From: Pelargonium cotyledonis
Lineage: Eukaryota > Streptophyta > Magnoliopsida > Geraniales > Geraniaceae
DNA: 25,008 nucleotides
NCBI GenBank assembly: GCA_036897625.1
Contig: JAYMTA010000707.1
Location: 1-25,008 of the forward strand
Direction: 5' to 3'
Made by a program: the position numbers and the translations under genes. Shown piece after piece: positions 1 to 9,777 of the stretch. The notes beneath the pieces are model-generated. The model searched no databases and was not told the origin of the DNA. It saw only the letters and a program-made list of their open reading frames with translations. Each line of letters opens with the position of its first letter. Position 1 is the first letter of the stretch.

Positions 1-1339
1 TAGAAATTCTAGTCTTTTTTGTTTTGGCTAGACTTGGAAAAATATTATCTTTCAAATGGACTCCGAAAGGTATTTTTTTGTTGTAATATTTAAATTGGCT
101 GCTGTCATTGTTAAGCTATTAAGCTAAATTGCTGTGTTATTAAGCTTACTATGTTTAATTATACTATTTTTTGAACTGTTCTTGGCATATGATATGTTGA
201 ATCCAGTTATTTACTTGTGTGATTATGGGAACTTTATTAACCGAGTTTGGTTTCTACCAAATAAACTTTACTGAATTTAGTATTTTCAATAACGGCATTA
301 TTAGCTACGAAACCTCGAGCATTTCCTAAAAAATACGTGATGCTTACCTTTTATTGCCGATAAATATGTGCTTGGGTGACATTCATTTTCCGGCGTTAAA
401 TGCTCTGATTTTTGTTTTTAGGTAAAAATTTGTATTTTATTGCGATATATTTATAAAATAGAAAACAAATAACTGTATAAATATTTGCAACTTATGAAAA
501 TAGGCTACACTCTTTGTCCTACCCCTCTAGTACTCTATTCCTTTTTGGGATTTCTCTATGTATCTTCTGATGGCAAGGTGAATATTTCACCTTAATAGAT
601 GTTCTAGACCATCCTTGCATATTGTATGTCAAATATACTAAAGTGAGCATGACAAGTAAAGCAGATGTATCTTGTAAGTTCAAAATGAAGGGATGTATAC
701 ACAATTTAGCCCTTGAATGGTTGCATTGTTTAATTAGTCAAAATAATTTACAGACATACTAGTTATAACTTATACATACTTGCAACATTTATTGATATGT
801 CCTTTGCTAGTCTGCTGATTTGTTTCCAAATAGTGCTTTATTTGCACCTAACTGTCTTGGATTTTGATTATATAAATTTCTTTGTGGCAGTCACTGATGT
901 ATAACTCATAACTGTAACTGTTTTCAATAGATCTTTTCCAAATTTGATTTGTTCTCTGTGTGCTAGTAGTTCAGGTGGACTGTATTTTGCATGCTTGGCT
1001 TCCAGAATATTGGTTTCACAGACCTTTAATTGACATCGATGGTTTTTCTTTTGTCCCCAAATACTGGTTCTTGTAGTTCTAATGAACTGTTGATCCACTT
1101 ACTGATTTAGTTTCTTAAACTCTTCATTGTTCTCTCATCAAAGTTGTTTGTTTTGTTTTCCTTACATAGACATCAGTTTAATTTTGTTAATTGGAGTAGT
1201 AAATGACAGTTAGTTTAGACCTCATTGAATTGCTTGTTGCAAGAGCTTACTCCTGTGTTTTTTTTTGTAAGCACTTACTCCTATGTGCTGTCTTCAATAT
1301 TTGAATTATTTATGCACACATATTGGTTTGGTGCTTCAG
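1..1339 (+). other. Intron (3' part) of the epimerase gene
   Basis: This AT-rich, T-rich stretch ends in the acceptor TTCAG at 1335-1339, directly before the first recognisable epimerase codon. I translated it mentally looking for the expected N-terminal exon of the family (about 30 residues) and found none, so it reads as the tail of an intron whose upstream exon lies left of the window. Short open frames within it have no protein-like composition. No other element was identified. Confidence 0.6.
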
Positions 1340-4300
1340 ATTTATTTGTATGGGGCTCAAGTGACATCTTGGAAGAATGACCATGGGGAGGAACTGCTTT
1401 TTGTCAGTAGTAAGGTACTATGTGGCACTTAGATGTTAATTCTTTTTTATTTGTAAATCCATGGGAAGGAGTTGGTACTTAAAAGGCACCAGGAAACATT
1501 TTTAACCTTGCATTCATTTCTCTTGATTTCTATTTTCAAAGTTTTGCTCACATCATCATGTGTGTGATATTTTTAACAACATTATCAATATAAGGAACTG
1601 TGCAGTTTGAAATTTTACACTAGTGTGTCTCGGAGGGAGGGTTGGAAGTGACTAAATGTACTGTTTGTTTAGTTATGTTTACTTTGCCTTTCATTATTAC
1701 AAAATCTGAATGATTTATTTTTTGTCCAGGCAATATTTAAGCCTCCCAAGGCAATTCGAGGAGGAATTCCAATATGCTTTCCTCAAGTTTGCACTCTCCA
1801 CAATGCCCCTCTTGCTCTTGTTCCAAGTATTTTTGTTGAAGTAAATTTTATTCTGTTATGCAGTTCTCGAATCTTGGTTCTCTAGAGGCGCATGGATTTG
1901 CAAGAAACAGGTTTTGGAGCGTTGACACTGATCCGCCTCCTTTCCCAACAAATTCCTCTAGTAGGGCATTTGTTGATCTACTTCTGAAGTCCTCTGAAGA
2001 AGATATAAAAGTCTGGCCTCATAGGTAAATCCTGAAAATTTTGCATGCTTCATCTATATTTTCCCAATATCATAATAGCTGTATTTTTTTCTTCTTTATT
2101 TCACATTTTTAATTGGATGAATGGTTTACTTTATTATTTTATATGTGTGCTGTAATTAGTTATGAGTATCGACTGAGGGTGGCTTTGGGACCTGGAGGAG
2201 ATCTGATGTTGACATCTCGCATCAGGAATACCAATACTGATGGGAAGCCGTTTTCATTCACATTTGCATATCACACCTATTTTTCTGTTTCAGATATCAG
2301 GTAATTAGCAAGCCTAGATTATATTATATTCACCAAATTGGTGGCTCAAATTATGCTTCCCTATAGTTTCTCAGTATAAATTATTTTTATGTTTTTAAAA
2401 TGCATATTCTATTCTCTTTCCGACCATGCCTTTTTGTCTATTCCAGCTGTGTGTTTGCTATTGCTTCCTCTAATTGTTATTTACGACCAGGGTCTAAATT
2501 TTGCTATGTTGACAATATGTGTTCAATTAGAATCTTACACTGATTTAGGTAGCAAGTGTTCAGCTGCCCTCATAATGCTGACATTGTTTAAAAGATTTTT
2601 ATTTTGTTTTATTAGCATGTCCTTTATTGATAGACAGCATACTAATATTGATCCTCATTTGTCTTACTTATATCTGTTCTATTTTCCTTGACTTATGCAG
2701 TAACGCATTATTATGCTTTTTGGTTTATATTTGTGTATCCGCAGTCTTGTCAATTATTAATGTCGTATCATACATGGACATTCTTGCTTATTTGCTACAC
2801 ACCTTATGTTTTTCTTGGTTAATATGTCCTTGAACACCTCATACTTTTACAAAATCAATTCCAGCTTACTATAGGTTATGAAATATATATTATTGATGTG
2901 AATGAATTGTTTTTAACAAGTACATGAGAGACGCTTTTTATACAAGATATTTAGAATAGAAATAAGAAACAAAGTAGGACTAGAAATTAAACTAAACTTT
3001 TCTAATTACAATATATTTCTTAATTTCACGGACACCATTCCTATTTCCTAATTCTACTAGATTTTCAATTGCATCTTCATCCCTCTCAAGCTGGAGCATG
3101 TAAATAAAATCAAATGCGAGAGTTTGTTTTTTTTTTTTCTTTCAAGACTTTTTGTAGCTTGTAGCGGTTTTAGAGTTGTGATGACTCAAGAACTATAATT
3201 TAGTAGTTTGGTCATAATGGAGGCTACTTTCTATATTGTGTACTCATGACTCAAGGACTAAATTTTGGTAGTAATTTGGTCGGATGAGGAACTCAACAAC
3301 TATTTGTACAATTTGTCTTCAAGGCAAGAGTGCCTTTTTAAAAGAGACGACTTTGACTTGCTAGCGTCACATAGGTGAATGTCATCTTCAATTGCTAGAG
3401 TAAGTTGAAAGAAAAAAGAGAGAAGATACTAGAGTTTCTTTATGCGATCCTTCCCCTCACATGCAAGCATACTATGTGTAGGGAGGATAGAAAGGAAAAC
3501 AAAGATTATGAAAAGAAATATATTCAAGAAATTTAATGAATTCTTGAAGAAAGAAAGTAAAAAAATATTGTTGAAAATTTTGAAGAAGAGAAAATAATTA
3601 GCGGGGAAGCAACCAAAGGTCATCACCGAAATGGTGGAAGTTTCGAGAGTCTCAAAATAGATAATTTTCAAATACCATGTGAGATTTATATTATTAATGT
3701 GAATGAATTGTTGTTAACAAGTACAAAAGAGATCCTGTTATAGAAGATATTTAGGCTAGAAATAAGAAACAAACTAGAAGTAGGAATTTCACCTAACTTT
3801 CATGATTACAATATATTTTATAATTTCACTAAATTTGTTGAAGTGGTGACTAGTGGCCCACTTTGGTGAATTATAAGATAACGATGTTACATATAATGTT
3901 GGAAGTGAAATTATATTAATAAGGTTGACATTTTAGTAATGTAAGTTCAAGTCTTTATATGTTGTCTATTGTTTGATCCTGGCCTTGGCCCAGAGATGAC
4001 CTGTTTATGTTGTTTCCTCATGCAAAAGGATATGCCTGCAGTGGCCTAAGTGTACAAGAAAAATATGTGCATGTGAGGCATAGTGTCGTTTTAAAAGATC
4101 CCTAATTGTGCATGTGCCAAGCCTATCGATAAAAGAAAAAATGTGAGGTTTGCACATGAGAAAGAGTGTTGAAGTGGGTGACTGAAGTGTCACATTGGTA
4201 AAGTATAAGAAGATGAAGAGATGGAAAAAATGAACCCTATTAATAAGGTTGACACTTTTGTAATGGAATCCCAAACCATAGTTTGTAGTATGTTATTAAA

Positions 4301-7110
4301 TTTAACTGAGATGTTTTGTTGCATTAGAAGTTGTCAACCTCATGCAAAAGACCTTTTCACTGGAAAGGCCATGGCCTGCCCCATGCAACTTTTCCTCCGT
4401 AAATGAAACATATGTACATAGTTGACATTGCCTACATAGTTTGGCACTCCTTAAAAATTATCAGAAATTTGTTGTAAATGCCACCCTCTATAATCAATTT
4501 TATCAACTTCTCTTCTAGTAAATTGTCAATAGTTCTACCATGCTTTTGACGTGCCTTGTATAGCTCGATTGCTAGTTATTATCCTATTAACATTTGATTT
4601 TTATATGTAGTTCATGTTCTTTGTTAAACTCATAACTATTTGAGAATAATTGCTTATTTACAGTGAAGTTCGGGTTGAAGGATTGGAGACACTGGATTAT
4701 CTTGATAACTTGCAGAATCGAACTCGTTTTACCGAGCAAGGAGATGCAATAACATTTGAATCAGAAGTGAGATTGGATAAATTTGTTTTTCTTTTGTAAA
4801 TTTAAATGTATTGGTTGTCTAACTATTCTTGGTTATAAAGGTCGACAAAATATATCTCAGCACTCCTACAAAGATTGCTATTCTGGATCATGAAAAGAAG
4901 AGAACATTTGTAATCCGCAAAGATGGGCTTGCAGATGCTGGTGAGATTGACCATATCCATATACTCCCCTAATCATTTCTATTGATGCTTTGCATATTAG
5001 GTGCCCATTTTGCATCCATGTGTATTTGAAACTGTGATTATGTGTAGAGTTTTGAGTTTCTTCTTATTGAGAATACAAGGATATTTTCATGACGTTACTA
5101 TTGTTTAAGTGAATTGCACTGTCAAATAAGTTGTGCGCTATGAAATATGGGCACTTCATGGAGGCTGCCTTATCAGTATCGAGTATTTACTGGGTATTAG
5201 TACTTTTGGATATATATGATTTGTGCTTAGAAAATACTTGATTTAAGCAACAAGATTCACTCGTAATCACTTTAAGGGCCAATAATAAACTAGTCAAGTA
5301 GACTGCATCCTAACAATGAGAGATGATAGAACAAGCGTAAAGGATTATAAAGTGATTTTGGGTGAATGTTAGCAACACAACAAAGGATAGTGGTCTTACA
5401 TGTTAGCCTTGTTAGAAAATGAATATGATAATCAATGATAACTAATATAGATTCTCAGTTATATTAATATTCACAATATCCTCTATTCCTCTATTGTTAT
5501 TTCTTGAGTATTAGTTTTAGTTTCCTTTTTAGTTATCATTGATGGTTTGACTATCAGTACTATAAATAGGCTCTCCTATGTACTCATTATAAGATCAATA
5601 TTTAATTTCTCTTATATTTCTACATGATATCAAAGCCTATTGATCTTCTATCTTGAGCCTCTTGAAGTTTTCATTATTCTGACACTACTACCGTAGGTTG
5701 CTTGTTCGACTAACTTCTCTCGGCATAATTTCATAAAAGCTTAATAATTCTCTTTATTGGTTATGGTGATCTTCTTACTTTTCGCAAGTTATTCAACCCT
5801 TAAGAAAATAAACCCAATGATCTCTCTCGGTGCTCTCCTTTGGCAATCTCCCATGACATGCTTCTCGGTGGTTTCCTCTAGCGAAGCTCCAATGACCCTC
5901 TTTGCGGCGTATGTTTAACATTTTGGTGACACCAGTGTCATCTCTTTCCTCTCGCTGGCACAACTCAAGTGTCTCCACTTGCCATTCTCCGCCACATGGT
6001 GCACAATGATCTTCGGTTACATGGTCAACCTCTCAATTTTCATCTCCAATCTCAAGGTTTACTCCTAGTTTTGGAGAATAAATCTAAAAGTTAATTATAA
6101 CTAACATGGATTCTCAATTACATTAATGTCCACAATCTCCTTTATTTCCTTTATTGTAATTTAGTTATTCACTTTCCTTTTTACTTTTCATTGACGGGTT
6201 GACTATCAAGCTTATAAGTAGCTTCTCTTATGTACTCATATTAAGATCAATATTATAATTTCTCTCATATATTTCAACACACCTTAAGAAGGTTCATTAG
6301 AAACATAAAACTCTTAGTGAACTAGGAGTAGATGATGAAACTTGTGGTGGAAATATCAAATAGATTTAGGCGGGAGGACAATGAAGGAAAATAGATGGGA
6401 TGTAGTTGAAGACCCTAGTGTCATTTAACAAAAGAAGCTCTTGGAGAATCTAAATGGCGTGGCGCTAGAGATAAGAAAACTTGGTGGTGGAATGAGGAGG
6501 TGCTAAATGACTTTCAGAGAATGAGAGCTGTGTAATGGGAGTCTATACAAGAATTGGATTAAAAGCACTTATGAAGAATAACAAGTTTAGAAAGTAGTCG
6601 GGAAAGTTAGGTTTAAAGCCCTATAAAATGAGTTATATAAGAAGTTAAATATGTTTTCCTCCCTTTTCTTGTATGTAACTCCCTTTTGTTTTAAACTTCT
6701 CATTATTGTTATACTTTCAACTTGAATTTTGAACCTGGGTTTGAGTGACTAATTAGTTAGCATTGTTATTATGATATTTGCATTTGTGGAGTGAAGTGGA
6801 TAAGAACAGATAGTACTTGAGAATGCATTAGTTTATCTCTGCTGCAAGCTCATACCTTGGGATGTATCTTATGTTTTACTTTCACATTCATGCAGTGGTA
6901 TGGAATCCCTGGGATAAGAAAGCAAAAGCCATTGTCGATTTAGGAGACGAGGACTACAAGCATATGCTTTGTGTGGAGGCTGCTGCAATTGAAAGACCTA
7001 TCACGTTGAAGCCTGGTGAAGAGTGGAAAGGGAGGCAGGAACTTTCTGCTGTCCCATCCAGTTACTGTAGTGGGCAACTTGATCCTCAGAAAGTGCTGCA
7101 GTGCACCTGA
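1340..7110 (+). CDS. Glucose-6-phosphate 1-epimerase-like protein (5' partial)
   Basis: The product belongs to the aldose-1-epimerase superfamily, glucose-6-phosphate 1-epimerase group, which interconverts the alpha and beta anomers of hexose 6-phosphates. Coding exons are 1340-1414, 1730-1786, 1864-2024, 2160-2300, 4664-4766, 4841-4940 and 6896-7110; every intron is GT-AG and the phase closes at each junction. The visible 283 residues begin IYLYGAQVTSW and end in VLQCT before TGA. Family landmarks are GGIPICFPQ (the sugar-phosphate epimerase signature), EAHGFARNRFW and FAYHTYFSVSD, which carry the expected active-site histidines, and CVEAAAIERP, which carries the expected catalytic glutamate. 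Relatives are about 310-320 residues, so about 30 N-terminal residues, probably one exon, are missing to the left. No transit peptide can be judged. Introns 2301-4663 and 4941-6895 are unusually long because of repeat insertions; the others are 74-315 nt. The reading frame is intact and the gene looks functional. Confidence 0.93.
2880..3829. repeat. Diverged direct-repeat pair, possible LTR-element fossil
   Basis: A segment at about 2880-3028 returns at about 3680-3829. Both copies run through the blocks GTGAATGAATTGTT, TTAACAAGTACA, AGATATTTAG, AGAAATAAGAAACAAA and ATTACAATATATTT in the same order, with scattered substitutions. About 650 bp separate them. Same-direction copies of about 150 bp enclosing a short interior suggest terminal repeats of a decayed retroelement. 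I found no convincing primer-binding site, so a simple segmental duplication remains possible. Confidence 0.6.
3180..3289. repeat. Short near-tandem duplication
   Basis: About 43 bp starting ATGACTCAAGAACTA (3180-3223) is repeated as ATGACTCAAGGACTA (3245-3289). Both copies continue through a TTTGGTC block to a GGAGG or TGAGG end. It lies inside the interior of the larger repeat pair. Confidence 0.55.
3837..4270. repeat. Second diverged direct-repeat pair in the same intron
   Basis: The 3837-3943 block starts TGTTGAAGTGG-TGACT, continues through CACTTTGGTGAATTATAAG and ends near ATTAATAAGGTTGACATTTT. A copy at about 4168-4263 starts GTTGAAGTGGGTGACT, continues through CACATTGGTAAAGTATAAG and ends ATTAATAAGGTTGACACTTTT. 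The shared order of blocks and the ~330 bp offset suggest LTR-like ends of a miniature element. No primer-binding site or target duplication was confirmed. Confidence 0.55.
4941..6895 (+). other. Long epimerase intron carrying a compact LTR element
   Basis: The donor is GTGAGA at 4941 and the acceptor is TTCATGCAG ending at 6895, for a length of 1,955 nt. The interval 5410-6279 is the LTR element described separately. The flanks 4941-5409 and 6280-6895 hold no further structure that I could identify. Part of 6290-6650 is purine-rich with frequent stops and may be another decayed insertion. Confidence 0.8.
5410..6279 (+). mobile_element. Short non-autonomous LTR retroelement (TRIM-like)
   Basis: Two direct repeats of about 215 and 211 bp (5410-5624 and 6069-6279) flank a 444-bp interior. 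Both end in CA. The left begins TGTTAGAAAATGAAT; the right begins TTTTGGAGAATAAAT, so its TG has mutated. Shared blocks include GATTCTCA, CACAATCTCCT-type runs, TTTCCTTTTTA, TTGACTATCA, TATAAGTAG/TATAAATAG, TATGTACTCAT and AAGATCAATAT. Directly after the left repeat, TGATATCAAAGC (5625-5636) matches 10 of 12 bases of the initiator tRNA-Met primer site TGGTATCAGAGC. The interior has no long open frame, so the element cannot encode its own proteins. Its size fits the TRIM class; an internally deleted Copia element is the alternative. The 5-bp flanks (AGCCT and CACCT) match only partly, consistent with age. Confidence 0.8.
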
Positions 7111-8180
7111 GAGATCCATCATACTGGTCTATATCCTGTACAGGTATTTAAATGACCACCTCTCTAACTTTCTTGTTTAAGCATATCATTTTTGGAACAT
7201 TTTCTGATTGCATTTGGAGAGAGAGAGAGAGAGATTTTCTGATTGCGTTTGGAGAGAGATTTTCTGATTGCATTTGGAGAGAGAGAGAGAGAGAGAGAGA
7301 GTAACTCTAATGCTGTCTTCATGTTCCATTGGTACAGAACTCTTCTCCATACCGACGCCCTTTCTTAATATCTTTTACCATCCACATATCATTTGCTTAG
7401 AAACGAACAAGGATTGAACATATGTTGTGCATTATGGAGTGCTTGAATATTGTTCTTATCATTCCTTTCAGTAATTAATACAAGTTAGTTACCTAAGGGA
7501 AGTAGATGAAAATAATTTGGTTCCTATTACCAAAACCTTGAAAATCTAATTAACTCAATTGACTGACATCTCCCGTCTACAAAATGGACAGTCTCTTTAT
7601 TGGTTTGAACTTGACCACGATGAATTCTGGGTGGTGTGAACATGTGCATCTCATCTCTGTTGGGCGTATTGTGCATCATGCAGAGCTGCCCCGTTTACAC
7701 AATGATGAAGTGTCTGATTTGCACACATTTTCTTTCCTTGTTGTTGATTAGTAATATTATTTAATGTTGCTGCTGCAGGTATTCATTTCAATATGTGGAT
7801 CAATTACCATTTGGCCAGCAATATTTTTTCGTTTTTGAAATTTCCCAATCTAGGGTGGGAAGACGCAGGATATTCTCAAGTAGCTACAAAATATGTCAAA
7901 TAATGTTATGCAGACTGTTTTGTCAGCTGGCCTGCTGTGTGGGCAAGTGACTCACTAATTTTCTTTTGCAAGTTTAGGATTTTCAGAATGTTATTGGGTG
8001 ACCACCCCAAAGTAAAAGAGTGCCCGGCCGAGCAAAACTGCAAAATATATAATCAATTTATGCATTGAACTTATTACCAAAGTTATTGAAAGATTTGATC
8101 GTCGTTGTATGTTTCTGTTTGATTGTTTTGATTTTGTTTATTTAAATGATACATGGTATAGGGCTCATATTGCTGGTTGG
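7111..8180 (+). other. Epimerase 3' untranslated region with probable intron
   Basis: After the TGA, CAG|GTATTT at 7141-7149 is a plausible donor and TGCTGCAG ending at 7778 a plausible acceptor with a pyrimidine-rich, T-rich approach. That gives an untranslated intron of 7144-7778. The junction would lie 33 nt after the stop, inside the ~50-nt distance usually tolerated by nonsense-mediated decay. Non-coding sequence continues to about 8150 (TTTATTTAAATGATA). The poly(A) site cannot be placed from sequence alone. Confidence 0.45.
7201..7301. repeat. GA-microsatellite minisatellite, three units
   Basis: The unit TTTCTGATTGCATTTGGAGA plus a variable (GA)n run occurs three times: 7201-7234, 7235-7260 and 7261-7301. 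The middle copy has GCG in place of GCA and a shorter GA tract. It lies in the probable 3'-UTR intron and is likely length-polymorphic. Confidence 0.9.
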
Positions 8181-8223
8181 TTTTATGCGGCGTTTCTAGG
8201 AATATAGTAAATATTGGCATCTA

Positions 8224-8392
8224 GGAATGTAGTGGGGGTCCTTTTACTCATTTAATGTCAACCAAGCCTTACACTCATTTTATGGACTTCGCGATCTAAT
8301 TCCATCTCGTCGGAAGTCCATCCATATAAGCCGATTTGAGCTTACATCGATACTCCTCCGATAGGTTCATACAATGACCCCCACTAAATTCT
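8224..8392. repeat. Small inverted-repeat element (candidate MITE)
   Basis: GGAATGTAGTGGGGGTC at 8224-8240 is mirrored by GACCCCCACTAAATTCT at 8376-8392. The ends therefore pair over about 17 bp with about two mismatches, around a 135-bp interior. TA-type flanks are suggestive but not decisive. It is a weak candidate for a non-autonomous DNA transposon. Confidence 0.4.
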
Positions 8393-8464
8393 GTATATAC
8401 ACACTCTGCAGGTCAGGCTGGGTTTCTCCATGATATTGTGTTCGATGTTTGTACAAACATTAAG

Positions 8465-8686
8465 CATGATCAGCCTGCATTCGACGTCTCCATGGGTGTG
8501 GTTTTGAGGTTTTGGATATATATCGAGATTAGATGTATCCTTGGGTTTAGGGATCAGTGATGTAGGGATTGGGGTATACTTTGGTTTATGTGTCTTAGCC
8601 TGGTCATAGTTGAATATGTTAGGCTTCTAATGTATTTTACTATTAAATATTAATAAAGACGTTTTTTCTCGTAAAAAAAAAAATAA
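8465..8686 (+). mobile_element. 5'-truncated poly(A)-tailed retroposon, copy 1
   Basis: The segment ends in TTCTCGT followed by an A-rich tail (8673-8689) and is bracketed by a perfect 10-bp direct repeat AAACATTAAG at 8455-8464 and 8687-8696. The A-rich start of that repeat overlaps the tail, so the non-tail part that is informative is CATTAAG. This arrangement is the signature of target-primed reverse transcription by a LINE-type machinery. The 3' end resembles copy 2 at 9778-10447: both carry a GG(A)ATCAG-GTGTAGGG-like block (8551-8568 and 10312-10333) and end ATTAATRAA...TTCGTAAAA. It is probably a truncated 3' end of the same LINE or SINE family. Confidence 0.6.
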
Positions 8687-8696
8687 AAACATTAAG

Positions 8697-8928
8697 AAAT
8701 CAATCCTGTAGTATCTGATTTGAAAAATAGTCCTAATTTGGTGCAATCTCATGCCTTAAAATAAATAATAAAAAATGCAAATATCACGTCATCAAAGGAT
8801 ATGGGAAAGAGGAAGATAAAAACTAGAGACTAGTAGTAAGAATTATAACTGATTCTTGTTGTCATACATATTTGCATTAAACAATTGAACCAAACAAATG
8901 TATGAAATTGGAGCTAATAGAATTGAAA
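8697..8928. other. Convergent intergenic gap, 3' flank of the ubiquitin-RUB gene
   Basis: This AT-rich stretch lies between the retroposon tail and the stop codon of the minus-strand fusion gene. Its right part must serve as that gene's 3' untranslated region. No canonical AATAAA could be assigned on the minus strand. Confidence 0.4.
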
Positions 8929-9414
8929 CTAACATGTTGGAGAAGCAGATCCACCACCACCCCTGAGAGCAAGAACAAGGTGAAGAACAGAGCCTCCTTC
9001 GATATTATAGTCCTTGGCCGTCTTGTCGTCGGCCATCTGCTTCCCACCGTAGATCAGCCTCTGCTGCACCGGCGGTATCCCTTCCTTCTCCTCCACCCTC
9101 TCCTTTATCCGATCCACTGTGTCCCTCGGCTCTATGTCGATCTCTATCTCTTTTCCCGTTAATGTCTTCACCTTTATCATCGTCCCTCCTCTCAGTCCAT
9201 ACACTACCTCTTCCACCGTCGAGTACTCTCTCCAGACGCCATAATCGCCCAGGCTCAGGCCGCCGTCGCTCAATTCCTTGCCGCAGAAAATCAGGCGATG
9301 CTCGGAATATGGAACTCTGTTCTGTATCTTTGCCCTGAAATCGTCGATGGTGTCGCTGGTCTCGGCGTCGACTGCGATAGTGTATCCTGCTAGGGTTTTC
9401 ACAAGAATCTGCAT
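8929..9414 (-). CDS. Ubiquitin-RUB (NEDD8) fusion protein with diverged ubiquitin half
   Basis: This single-exon, 161-residue protein starts at the ATG of MQILVKTL; the open frame extends further only through a non-ATG codon. Residues 1-77 are a ubiquitin fold ending LRGG. Residues 79-154 are a RUB/NEDD8 domain ([16 protein letters not shown] to LALRGG, with the RUB-typical Ala before LRGG), followed by an eight-residue tail GGSASPTC. Plant RUB1 and RUB2 are made as ubiquitin-RUB precursors cut after each Gly-Gly, and RUB is then conjugated to cullins to activate SCF-type ubiquitin ligases. The RUB half keeps Lys48, Ile44, His68 and Val70 equivalents. The ubiquitin half is eroded: Lys11 is Tyr, Lys27, Lys33 and Lys63 are Arg, His68 is Glu, the EGIPPDQQ segment is replaced and shortened, and there are insertions near the end. 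Lys6, Lys29 and Lys48 remain. The gene is more GC-rich than its surroundings and has no intron. Confidence 0.9.
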   Translation of the reverse strand: MQILVKTLAGYTIAVDAETSDTIDDFRAKIQNRVPYSEHRLIFCGKELSDGGLSLGDYGVWREYSTVEEVVYGLRGGTMIKVKTLTGKEIEIDIEPRDTVDRIKERVEEKEGIPPVQQRLIYGGKQMADDKTAKDYNIEGGSVLHLVLALRGGGGSASPTC

Positions 9415-9462
9415 GTTTGGGAATAACAAAGCAATCGATAGATAGTGGTGATTGAAAGATTG

Positions 9463-9497
9463 TTAGGGTTTTAGAGAGAATATGTATATATATATAG
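9463..9497 (-). promoter_or_regulatory. Core promoter of the ubiquitin-RUB gene: telo-box and TATA
   Basis: On the minus strand a TATATATATATA run (9485-9496) lies about 70 bp upstream of the ATG, a usual spacing for a short leader. Between it and the ATG is AAACCCTAA (plus-strand TTAGGGTTT, 9463-9471), a telo-box. Telo-boxes are common near the transcription start of plant genes expressed in dividing cells, such as ribosomal-protein genes. A second AAACCCTATA overlaps the TATA edge. Confidence 0.55.
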
Positions 9498-9768
9498 GGT
9501 TTAGTGTGGTGTGCAAGCCAAGGTAGGATTTGTTTTCCCTTTTCTACTAGTGTTTTGAATTTGGAGAGACACTCACGTTAGGTTTAGCTTTTATTTTAAG
9601 GACTTGATTAAATTTGTTAGGTTCAAGTATTCAACCTAATTTTATTTGGGTTCAGATTCATTACCTCTAAATTTAAATCCAATAGTGATTAGTAGAACTT
9701 TTAAATAACCAACTTAACAAATTTTTATAATAATATTAAGAAATATATTATATTGAGTCATAAATGTA
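9498..9768. other. Upstream flank of the ubiquitin-RUB gene
   Basis: This AT-rich non-coding DNA lies between the promoter and the left target-site duplication of retroposon copy 2. Apart from its presumed role as distal promoter, I see no gene or repeat. Confidence 0.4.
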
Positions 9769-9777
9769 GTAAGTAGT

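Larger units (their letters stand above)
2301..4663 (+). other. Long repeat-filled epimerase intron
   Basis: The donor is GTAATT at 2301 and the acceptor is TTTACAG ending at 4663. The intron is 2,363 nt, far longer than most of its neighbours in the same gene. It holds two pairs of diverged direct repeats (2880/3680 and 3837/4168) and a smaller duplication near 3180-3289, so most of its length appears to come from old insertions. Open frames inside (for example 2389-2691) are AT-rich chance frames. Confidence 0.8.

Noticed and set aside
1-1339. Search for the missing first coding exon of the epimerase
   Set aside because: No stretch encodes the expected N-terminal residues with a phase-0 donor, so the exon is placed outside the window.
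2389-2691. 100-residue hydrophobic open frame
   Set aside because: It lies inside an epimerase intron; its hydrophobicity follows from T-rich sequence.
8652-8686. AATAAA plus poly(A) run considered as the 3' end of the epimerase gene
   Set aside because: The A run is genomic and is flanked by a 10-bp direct repeat, so it is the tail of an inserted retroposon.
9415-9429. Longer start for the ubiquitin-RUB protein (five extra residues)
   Set aside because: The extension begins at a TTG codon; the ATG at 9414 gives the canonical MQILVKTL start.
9463-9503. TTAGGGTTTT and TATAGGGTTTAG considered as interstitial telomere repeat
   Set aside because: They are only single telomere-like units without tandem array, at promoter positions; telo-box is the better reading.
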